From contig CALAKO010000215.1 in the NCBI GenBank assembly GCA_937922955.1, forward strand, positions 1 through 7,722: a stretch of DNA of 7,722 nucleotides, in the 5' to 3' direction. Positions 1 through 5,395 of this stretch are shown in pieces. Below the pieces are notes generated by a model. It saw only the letters and a program-made list of their open reading frames with translations. It did not search any database and was not told where the DNA came from. The position numbers and the translations under genes are program-made. Position 1 is the stretch's first letter. Every line of letters starts with the position of its first letter. This DNA comes from an uncultured Peptococcaceae bacterium. Its GTDB lineage: Bacteria > Bacillota > Peptococcia > Peptococcales > Peptococcaceae.

Positions 1-26
1 CGCGAGTTCGAATCTCGTTTTCCGCT
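1..26 (+). tRNA. tRNA-Gly, 3' part only (cut by window edge)
   Basis: The first 26 bases equal positions 229-254 of the complete tRNA-Gly(GCC) downstream: T-arm with the TTCGAAT loop, the 3' strand of the acceptor stem (TTTCCGC) and the discriminator T. No CCA is encoded. The anticodon lies outside the window, so glycine identity is inferred from perfect identity with the second copy. Confidence 0.85.
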
Positions 27-29
27 CTT

Positions 30-55
30 AGCACTCCGAGTGGAGTGCTTTTTTT
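30..55 (+). terminator. Rho-independent terminator of the first tRNA-Gly
   Basis: An 8-bp stem AGCACTCC/GGAGTGCT (30-37 with 42-49) closes a 4-base loop and runs directly into a T-tract (last stem base plus six T). It starts three bases after the tRNA 3' end. Confidence 0.9.
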
Positions 56-107
56 GTTTTGTGAAAAGATGTGGAAAAATTTCTGATGAAAAAATTGAAA
101 AAAGGGC

Positions 108-136
108 TTGCAAAAAATGTTTGACCATGGTATTAT
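108..136 (+). promoter_or_regulatory. Promoter of the second tRNA-Gly
   Basis: TTGCAA (108-113) and TATTAT (131-136) are separated by exactly 17 bases, a good sigma-70/SigA-type promoter. Transcription would start near 143 and give a leader of about 40 nt before the tRNA. The leader contains a small GCGG...CCGC hairpin (about 154-168). The second tRNA copy is therefore not dependent on the first. Confidence 0.8.
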
Positions 137-182
137 AAATGAGCGTTGAGGGAGCGGTGATGAGCCGCAAGCGAAACGATAT

Positions 183-254
183 GCGGAAATGGCTCAGTGG
201 TAGAGCATCGCCTTGCCAAGGCGAGGGTCGCGAGTTCGAATCTCGTTTTCCGCT
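183..254 (+). tRNA. tRNA-Gly (anticodon GCC)
   Basis: The cloverleaf folds fully by eye. The acceptor stem is GCGGAAA/TTTCCGC (183-189 with 247-253) with discriminator T254. The D-arm is GCTC/GAGC, the anticodon stem is TCGCC/GGCGA with loop TTGCCAA, and the T-arm is GCGAG/CTCGT with loop TTCGAAT. The anticodon GCC reads GGC and GGU glycine codons. CCA is not encoded, so CCA-adding enzyme would be needed. It is flanked by its own promoter and terminator as a single-gene unit. Confidence 0.97.
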
Positions 255-283
255 CTTAGCACTCCGAGTGGAGTGCTTTTTTT
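229..283 (+). repeat. Direct repeat copy 2: tRNA 3' end plus terminator
   Basis: This is the second copy of the 55-base identity with positions 1-55. Confidence 0.9.
258..283 (+). terminator. Rho-independent terminator of the second tRNA-Gly
   Basis: Same hairpin as the upstream copy: AGCACTCC (258-265), a GAGT loop, GGAGTGCT (270-277), then T residues to 283. Only 28 bases separate it from the rdgB start codon. Confidence 0.9.
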
Positions 284-311
284 ATTTCTTGAGAAACTGA
301 GGAGGATGGAC

Positions 312-914
312 ATGCAGACGGTGATCATTGCCTCTGGCAATAAAGGAAAATTGAAAGAGTTCAAGGAATTGATGGGAGATTTGCCGGTCGACGTAAAATC
401 GTTGGCAGATTATCCAGAGATTGGCGACATTGAGGAAAATGGAGCCAGTTTTGCAGAAAATGCTTATATAAAAGCGAAAGCAGTGTTCGATGCAACAGGT
501 TGCCTGTGCATTGCGGACGATTCCGGTCTTGAAGTGGATGCTCTTGACGGTGCACCAGGGATTTATTCAGCACGTTATGCCGGTGAAGAAAAAGACGACG
601 CTGCCAATAATGCGAAGCTTTTGACTGCTCTTGCAGATGTGCCAGCAGAGAAACGTGGAGGCCAGTTTCATTGTGCCATTGTAGCGATCGATCAAAATGG
701 CAAGCGTTATGATGCAGAAGGCATTGTGCGCGGCGTGATTTTGCGCGAACAGCGCGGTGATAATGGGTTCGGCTATGATCCACTGTTTTATGTGCCTGAA
801 TTTGACAAAACAACGGCAGAATTGTCTATGGATGAAAAGAATGCCATCAGCCATCGCGGAAAAGCGGTGCGTCGGATCGTGGAAATATTGAAAGAGAACG
901 TGTTTAATAAATAA
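312..914 (+). CDS. rdgB: RdgB/HAM1-family dITP/XTP pyrophosphatase
   Basis: A cytosolic nucleoside triphosphate pyrophosphohydrolase that, by family knowledge, converts ITP, dITP and XTP to monophosphates plus PPi and keeps deaminated purines out of DNA and RNA. The 200-aa product has normal family length. Visible motifs are the substrate loop SGNKGKLKEF (residues 8-17), DDSG (69-72, with Asp69 at the position of the catalytic base in the E. coli enzyme), GFGYDP (152-157) and SHRGKA (180-185). The start at 312 is chosen because GGAGG (301-305) lies six bases upstream; an in-frame ATG at 306 is too close to it. An upstream extension to 213 would run through the tRNA gene. The gene is not next to rph, a common partner. 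No promoter fits between the tRNA terminator and the start, so readthrough or a promoter inside the tRNA unit is likely. Confidence 0.96.
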   Translation: MQTVIIASGNKGKLKEFKELMGDLPVDVKSLADYPEIGDIEENGASFAENAYIKAKAVFDATGCLCIADDSGLEVDALDGAPGIYSARYAGEEKDDAANNAKLLTALADVPAEKRGGQFHCAIVAIDQNGKRYDAEGIVRGVILREQRGDNGFGYDPLFYVPEFDKTTAELSMDEKNAISHRGKAVRRIVEILKENVFNK

Positions 915-917
915 TAA

Positions 918-968
918 AAGCCTATGTAGAGACCACCAAAAGGAGGGACTACATAGGCTTCTTTTTTT
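918..968. terminator. Bidirectional terminator between rdgB and pckG
   Basis: A perfect 12-bp stem AAGCCTATGTAG (918-929) / CTACATAGGCTT (949-960) closes a 19-base loop. On the + strand it is followed by C and seven T (961-968). On the - strand the exit side reads through a T-rich stretch (complement of about 904-917). It therefore suits both converging genes. The + strand T-tract overlaps the pckG stop codon at 967-969. Confidence 0.9.
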
Positions 969-2757
969 ATTTTAAACGTTCTTCTAAGGCGTTTAATTCG
1001 TCGAAAAGGGTTTGTGGCATCTTATCGCCGTAGGAAGCAAAGTGTGCTTCGATGGATTTTGCTTCTTCAACCCAGGCGTCGTGGTTGACATCAAGAAGCA
1101 GTTCCACATCTTCGTTAGAGACATTGAGACCAGCAGTGTTGAGATCTTTGATGTCTGGAATGTAACCGATAGCGGTTTCGCGTGCACCGGCTGCATCATC
1201 GGTACGGTTGAAAATCCATTCGAGAACACGAATGTTTTCGCCATAGCCAGGCCAGATGAATTGACCGTCGCTGTCTTTGCGGAACCAGTTAACCGAGTAA
1301 ATGCGTGGCAGTTTACTTTCATCAGTCAGTTTGGCCATATCCAACCAATGCTGAATGTAATCGCCAACATGATAGCCGATGAATGGCAGCATTGCAAATG
1401 GATCGCGGCGCACTTTACCGAGCTGGTCACTGATGATGGCTGCGGTTACTTCACTGCCCATGATGGAACCGAGGAAGACCCCATGCTGCCAGTTGAAGCT
1501 TTCGTACACCAGAGGAATGGTGGATGGACGACGGCCGCCAAAGAGAATGGCATCGATTGGAACACCTTCTGGTTTTTCCCATTCATTTTCAGCGATGATT
1601 GGGCATTGAGCAGCTGGCGCCGTAAAACGAGAGTTTGGATGTGCCGCACGGCGATCTGAATCTTTTGTCCAATCGTTGCCCTGCCAGTCGATGAGATGAT
1701 CTGGCGCAGGACTTAAGCCTTCCCACCATACATCATTGTCGTCGGTGAGAGCGACATTGGTGAAGATGGTGTTTTTGCTGATGGTTTGAATAGCGATTGG
1801 GTTGGAACGGACGGAGGTTCCTGGTGCCACGCCGAAAAATCCGTTTTCAGGGTTGATGGCGTAGAGGCGGCCGTCTTCACCGATGTGAAGCCAAGCGATG
1901 TCATCACCAATGGTTTCTACCTTCCAGCCTGGCAAGGTTGGAACAAGCATGGCCAAATTGGTTTTGCCGCATGCGCTTGGAAAAGCGGCGCAGATGTGTT
2001 TCACACGGCCTTCTGGATTGGTAATTTTCAGGATGAGCATGTGCTCTGCCATCCAACCTTCATCACGTGCCATAACGGATGCGATGCGCAAGGCTAAACA
2101 CTTTTTGCCAAGAAGTGCGTTGCCGCCATAGCCGGAACCATAGCTCCAGATTTCGCGTGTTTCAGGAAAATGAGCGATGTATTTTTTTTCCATTGGTGCA
2201 CATGGCCAAGCTTCGTCGCTTTCGCCGTTGAGCAATGGTTTACCAACGGAGTGCAGGCAAGGAACAAAAGATCCATCGTCGCCGAGACGATCAAGTACTT
2301 TTTGACCGGTGCGGGTCATGATTTTCATGTTGAGAGCAACATATGGGCTGTCTGTAATTTGTACACCGATACGTCCAGCAGGACTATCGATCGGACCCAT
2401 ACAAAATGGAATAACATAAAGAGTGCGGCCTTTCATTGCACCGCTATACAGTTTACGCATTTTTTCTTTCAACTCGGCTGGTGGGTACCAGTTGTTGGTT
2501 GGTCCGGCATCCTCTTCTTTTTCGCTGGCAATAAAAGTGCGTTCTTCAACACGAGCCACATCAGAGATATGGGAGCGGAAAAGATAGCAGTTTGGATGTT
2601 TTTCCTCATTTAACTTTACAACAGCGTTTTTGTCCATAAGGTTTTGCAGAATTTGTTGTTGCTGCGCGTCGGACCCATCAAACCAGACGACCTTGTCCGG
2701 CTGGCAGAGACGTGTCATCTCATCGACCCAGGACAGCAGCATTTTATTATTAGTCAT
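967..2757 (-). CDS. pckG: Phosphoenolpyruvate carboxykinase (GTP)
   Basis: Interconverts oxaloacetate + GTP with PEP + CO2 + GDP in the cytosol, either for gluconeogenesis or, in some anaerobes, for CO2 fixation towards succinate or propionate; the sequence does not tell which. The 596-aa length and motifs are those of the GTP family rather than the ATP family. The P-loop FPSACGKTNLAM contains ACGKTN at residues 262-267 with the hallmark catalytic Cys263. The metal-binding kinase-2 motif GDDIAWL is at 284-290, and a GGRRPSTIPLVYE segment follows in the C-terminal half. Start: ATG at 2757-2755 has AAGGAG (2770-2765) seven bases upstream. The ATG at 2763 would sit only one base from that SD, and the upstream in-frame extension is AT-rich leader. 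It is monocistronic, convergent with rdgB and divergent from the flavoprotein operon. An inverted repeat overlaps its SD. Confidence 0.97.
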   Translation of the reverse strand: MTNNKMLLSWVDEMTRLCQPDKVVWFDGSDAQQQQILQNLMDKNAVVKLNEEKHPNCYLFRSHISDVARVEERTFIASEKEEDAGPTNNWYPPAELKEKMRKLYSGAMKGRTLYVIPFCMGPIDSPAGRIGVQITDSPYVALNMKIMTRTGQKVLDRLGDDGSFVPCLHSVGKPLLNGESDEAWPCAPMEKKYIAHFPETREIWSYGSGYGGNALLGKKCLALRIASVMARDEGWMAEHMLILKITNPEGRVKHICAAFPSACGKTNLAMLVPTLPGWKVETIGDDIAWLHIGEDGRLYAINPENGFFGVAPGTSVRSNPIAIQTISKNTIFTNVALTDDNDVWWEGLSPAPDHLIDWQGNDWTKDSDRRAAHPNSRFTAPAAQCPIIAENEWEKPEGVPIDAILFGGRRPSTIPLVYESFNWQHGVFLGSIMGSEVTAAIISDQLGKVRRDPFAMLPFIGYHVGDYIQHWLDMAKLTDESKLPRIYSVNWFRKDSDGQFIWPGYGENIRVLEWIFNRTDDAAGARETAIGYIPDIKDLNTAGLNVSNEDVELLLDVNHDAWVEEAKSIEAHFASYGDKMPQTLFDELNALEERLK

Positions 2758-2766
2758 GATCATTCT

Positions 2767-2820
2767 CCTTGAATAAAATCGGTAATATAAAATTAACATA
2801 TTCTACACATTCATTCAAGG
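2767..2820 (-). promoter_or_regulatory. Inverted repeat overlapping the pckG Shine-Dalgarno
   Basis: Read on the - strand, CCTTGAATGAA (2820-2810) can pair with TTTATTCAAGG (2777-2767): 11 bp including one G-U, with a 32-base loop. The 3' arm contains most of the AAGGAG ribosome binding site of pckG. If transcription begins upstream of 2820 the fold would mask the SD. The 5' arm also resembles a weak -35 (TTGAAT, 17 bases before TAATTT), and TAGAAT (2805-2800) is a possible -10. If either of those is the real promoter, the RNA would lack the 5' arm. The pckG promoter is thus not fixed by the sequence. Confidence 0.4.
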
Positions 2821-2841
2821 GATTTGGGGCAATTTGTAATC

Positions 2842-2858
2842 ACATTTAATGAAAATGT
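2842..2858. promoter_or_regulatory. Palindromic candidate operator in the divergent region
   Basis: ACATTTAATGAAAATGT is a perfect 6-bp dyad (ACATTT/AAATGT) around a 5-base centre. It lies between the divergent pckG and flavoprotein genes, about 85 bases upstream of the pckG start and about 55 bases before the -35 of the + strand promoter. Size and position fit a repressor or activator site, but it is AT-rich and no regulator can be named. Confidence 0.3.
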
Positions 2859-2912
2859 CTCATAATTAAACGTGGCTTTTGGTTATGGAAAAAGAAAGGT
2901 CGAAAATGATTG

Positions 2913-2941
2913 TTGACAACGGAAACTCATGCTATTCTAAT
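2913..2941 (+). promoter_or_regulatory. Promoter of the flavoprotein-hutP-cmk operon
   Basis: A perfect -35 TTGACA (2913-2918) is followed after 17 bases by TCTAAT (2936-2941), five of six matches to the -10 consensus. The predicted transcription start near 2948 leaves a leader of under 20 nt and supports the GTG start at 2966 rather than upstream in-frame ATG codons. Positions 2913-2927 also resemble a CcpA cre site with two mismatches. Confidence 0.75.
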
Positions 2942-2965
2942 TTAGTACATATGGAGGTGAATGTT

Positions 2966-4234
2966 GTGAACGATGTGATTGTTATCGGAGCTGGTGCCAG
3001 TGGAATGATGGCTGCATTGACAGCAGCACGCACAGGGTGTCGAGTGGTTCTTTTGGAAAAAATGGCATCATGTGGTCGTAAAATTCGCATCACCGGCAAA
3101 GGTCGATGCAATGTGACCACGGTGAAAAGTCGTGAAGAAATTTTGCAGCAGATTCGCCGAAATCCAAAATTCATGTATTCCAGCTTGAGTGCTTTTGATA
3201 ATCGTGATGTTTGGAATTTTTTTGAAACCCGAGGCTGTGCATTAAAGGTGGAACGCGGTGACCGTGTTTTTCCAGTGAGCGACCATGCTCAAGATATCGT
3301 TGATACTTTAGTGGCTGAGGTCAAAAAACAGGGTGTGAAGCTTCATTGCGAAGTGAAAATTGTTGATTTGGCTTGTTTTGAGGATGGATCTTTTGAAGTA
3401 ACGGCTGCTGACGGAAAACAATGGCGGGCGGCAGCGGTCATTCTATGCACTGGGGGCGCCTCCTATCCGGGTACTGGCAGCACTGGTGATGCATATGCTT
3501 GGCTGGAGGCTTTGGAGCTGCCGCTTGTCAAACCTTATCCTGCTTTGGTCCCATTGCTGGCAAAAGAAGAATGGGTGCCAGAACTGCAGGGGTTGAGCCT
3601 GCGAAATGTGCGCTTGACCATTGAGGATTCCCGTGGTAAAACACTGTACAGCGAACAAGGTGAAATGCTCTTTACACATTTTGGTATCAGCGGGCCTATT
3701 GTTCTATCGGCAAGTGGTCACTGTGCCGATTTTTGGCAGAAAAAACAACAGGTTCTTCGGGCACATATTGATTTAAAACCGGCTCTTTCGGAAGCAAAAC
3801 TTGACGATCGCTTGCTGCGAGAAATTGCTGCGATGCCAAATAAACATTTGGGAAATATGTTAAAGACGCTACTGCCACAAAAAATGGTGCCAATATTTGC
3901 TATGCAATGTGGTGTGGATTCAGAAAAAGTACTTCATCAGCTGACAAAAGAGGAACGGCATCAAATTGTGACGTGGTTGAAAGATTTTTCATTTACTCTC
4001 ACAGGTACGCGGTCATTAAAAGAAGGGATTGTTACAGCGGGGGGGCTGGCAACCAAGGCAGTGGACCCTAAAACCATGATGATTAAACGTGTGCCAGGAC
4101 TTTTTGCTGCTGGCGAGTTGCTTGATATTGATGCCTATACAGGCGGGTTTAATTTACAGGTGGCGTTTTCTACAGGATACGCGGCTGGTCAAGCAGCATG
4201 TCGGTATATTCATGAAAGGATGGTTGAACAGTGA
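2966..4234 (+). CDS. NAD(P)/FAD-dependent oxidoreductase, HI0933/YhiN family
   Basis: A 422-aa soluble flavoprotein of the family variously labelled HI0933-like, YhiN/YtfP, BaiN or aminoacetone oxidase family. Its physiological substrate is not settled, so none is assigned. The N-terminal Rossmann FAD site is IVIGAGASGMMAA (residues 5-17, GxGxxG) with an acidic Glu31 after the second strand. Family signatures follow: GRKIRITGKGRCN (37-49), TGGASYPGTGSTGDAY (about 162-177), GEMLFTHFGISGP in the middle, and the C-terminal FAD-closing block with GGL near 358 and LFAAGELLDIDAYTGGFNLQ from about 379. Start: GTG at 2966 has GGAGGTGA (2953-2960) five bases before it. The in-frame ATG at 2951 has no SD and overlaps the transcription start region. 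It is first in the operon, and its stop codon overlaps the GTG of the next gene, suggesting translational coupling. Confidence 0.92.
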   Translation: MNDVIVIGAGASGMMAALTAARTGCRVVLLEKMASCGRKIRITGKGRCNVTTVKSREEILQQIRRNPKFMYSSLSAFDNRDVWNFFETRGCALKVERGDRVFPVSDHAQDIVDTLVAEVKKQGVKLHCEVKIVDLACFEDGSFEVTAADGKQWRAAAVILCTGGASYPGTGSTGDAYAWLEALELPLVKPYPALVPLLAKEEWVPELQGLSLRNVRLTIEDSRGKTLYSEQGEMLFTHFGISGPIVLSASGHCADFWQKKQQVLRAHIDLKPALSEAKLDDRLLREIAAMPNKHLGNMLKTLLPQKMVPIFAMQCGVDSEKVLHQLTKEERHQIVTWLKDFSFTLTGTRSLKEGIVTAGGLATKAVDPKTMMIKRVPGLFAAGELLDIDAYTGGFNLQVAFSTGYAAGQAACRYIHERMVEQ

Positions 4235-4650
4235 ACCCAATCAGCGAAAGTAAAGTCGTTGCTCGTGCGGCTGTAAATATGGCTATTTCAGAAGATCGTG
4301 AAACGGAACGACAATTAAAGCAAAGCTATGCTGCCGAAGGCATTCAGACTGCTGCAATAGATATTGGCGGTGATTTTTTAAAATCGATGAATAGAATGGT
4401 TGAGCAAGCCATTGTAGCTGCTCGACGTGAAGGCTTGATTGCAGAAAACTCTCCACGAGAGGATGGTTCTATTGCAGGTGCTCTGCATGACGCGCTCAGT
4501 CAGGTTGCATCAAAGGCTAGTGGTATGAGCGTTGGCGGAAAAATTGGTTTGGCACGTTGTGAAGAACACATCAGCGTATCGGTGTTTTTGAGCATTGGCT
4601 TATTGTATTTGGACGATGTGGCCTTGGGATTGGCGCATCGTTTGATTTGA
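4231..4650 (+). CDS. HutP-family RNA-binding regulator homologue
   Basis: A 139-aa protein close in length to Bacillus HutP, the histidine- and Mg-dependent antiterminator that binds NAG triplets in hut leader RNA. The sequence matches the clostridial-type branch of the family: SESKVVARAAVNMAISEDRE (5-24), AIDIGGDFLKSM (42-53), VGGKIGLAR (101-109) and the hydrophobic C-terminal stretch SVFLSIGLLYLDDVALGLAHR. By my memory-based alignment, the metal-binding histidine pair of Bacillus HutP falls on glycines in GSIAGALHDAL, so the ligand chemistry may differ. Function here is unknown; no hut genes are nearby. It starts with GTG inside the upstream stop codon (GTGA), with a weak GAAAGGA 10 bases upstream, so translation probably depends on coupling. 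cmk follows after 19 bases. Confidence 0.85.
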   Translation: MNPISESKVVARAAVNMAISEDRETERQLKQSYAAEGIQTAAIDIGGDFLKSMNRMVEQAIVAARREGLIAENSPREDGSIAGALHDALSQVASKASGMSVGGKIGLARCEEHISVSVFLSIGLLYLDDVALGLAHRLI

Positions 4651-4669
4651 GAAAATGAGGAGAGAAAGC

Positions 4670-5323
4670 ATGCAGATTGCTATAGATGGACCTGCTGGCG
4701 TTGGCAAAAGCACATTGGCAAAGGCGCTGGCACAACACTTGGGAATTATTTATTTGGACACAGGGGCTATGTATCGCGGAGTGACGCTGTTAGCGCAGAG
4801 ACAAGGCGTTCTGCCTGAAGAAGGTCCTGCATTGGAACAACTTCTGGAAAAATTGTCATTGAATTTTCGAATGATCGAAGGAAAAAAATGTCTGTTCAAT
4901 CATGATGAAAATATTGAGGAGTCCATACGGAAACCGGAAATATCGAAGATTGTTAGCGAATATGCTAAGCTGGCAAGTGTCCGTACAGCAATGACTCAGC
5001 AGCAGCAACGAATTGCCGCTGAAACGTCGGTGATCATGGATGGACGGGACATTGGCACAGTGGTGTTACCAGATGCCGATTTTAAATTTTTTATTACGGC
5101 CAGCGTCGAAGAACGGGCACGTCGTCGCTATCTGGAACTGAAAGAAAAAGGCATTGATCAGGATTATCAGGAATTAGTAGAAGATATTGCCAGAAGAGAC
5201 CGCTTGGACAGCACGCGAGATATTGCTCCGCTTAAGCAGGCGGAAGATGCTATCCTAGTGGACACAGACGCATTGAATGCAGAAGAAGTTTTAGAAAAAA
5301 TAATTGGGATAATTTCAAAATAA
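4670..5323 (+). CDS. cmk: Cytidylate kinase (CMP/dCMP kinase)
   Basis: Transfers phosphate from ATP to CMP or dCMP, feeding CDP/dCDP into RNA, DNA and phospholipid precursors; cytosolic. The 217-aa product has the usual length for the family. Residues 6-16 form the P-loop GPAGVGKST, followed by YLDTGAMYRG (28-37) for nucleotide binding, DGRDIGTVV (124-132) and the Arg-rich lid segment ERARRRYLE. Start: ATG at 4670 has GAGGAGA (4657-4663) six bases upstream; an in-frame ATG at 4655 would precede that SD. It is third in the operon after the HutP homologue. In many relatives cmk is followed by plsC and then ispH; here no acyltransferase intervenes, and a strong promoter for ispH begins four bases after the cmk stop. 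There is no terminator after cmk, so readthrough into ispH is possible. Confidence 0.97.
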   Translation: MQIAIDGPAGVGKSTLAKALAQHLGIIYLDTGAMYRGVTLLAQRQGVLPEEGPALEQLLEKLSLNFRMIEGKKCLFNHDENIEESIRKPEISKIVSEYAKLASVRTAMTQQQQRIAAETSVIMDGRDIGTVVLPDADFKFFITASVEERARRRYLELKEKGIDQDYQELVEDIARRDRLDSTRDIAPLKQAEDAILVDTDALNAEEVLEKIIGIISK

Positions 5324-5326
5324 TGT

Positions 5327-5355
5327 TTGGCATTATGGCCATTATTAGGTATAAT
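5327..5355 (+). promoter_or_regulatory. Strong promoter of the ispH-S1 fusion gene
   Basis: TTGGCA (5327-5332), a 17-base spacer and a perfect TATAAT (5350-5355) give a near-consensus promoter in the 72-base gap after cmk. The predicted start near 5362 leaves a leader of about 34 nt. The spacer contains an 8-base palindrome ATGGCCAT (5335-5342). High transcription fits an S1-encoding gene. Confidence 0.85.
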
Positions 5356-5395
5356 AAAGTGTAATTGAATGTGCATACGTTTGAGAGGGTTTAGA

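Larger units (their letters stand above)
1..55 (+). repeat. Direct repeat copy 1: tRNA 3' end plus terminator
   Basis: Positions 1-55 match 229-283 base for base. The repeat covers the tRNA-Gly 3' part, a short spacer, the terminator hairpin and seven T residues, then diverges at base 56 versus 284. It may extend to the left beyond the window. This looks like tandem duplication of a whole tRNA unit including its terminator. Confidence 0.9.

Noticed and set aside
160..300. A 46-codon ORF beginning at ATG 160 with a GGAG-like sequence upstream, running through the tRNA-Gly.
   Set aside because: It reads straight through a fully folded tRNA and its terminator, and the peptide has no recognisable features; chance ORF.
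213..311. N-terminal extension of rdgB from 213.
   Set aside because: It lies inside the tRNA and terminator, and the extra residues do not match the family. The SD at 301-305 fits ATG 312.
1012..1659. A 215-codon + strand ORF opposite pckG.
   Set aside because: It is the antisense shadow of a clear PEP carboxykinase gene and has no SD or family motifs.
2879..2965. Upstream in-frame ATG codons for the flavoprotein (2879, 2951).
   Set aside because: They lie upstream of or at the likely transcription start and lack an SD; the Rossmann motif begins right after GTG 2966.
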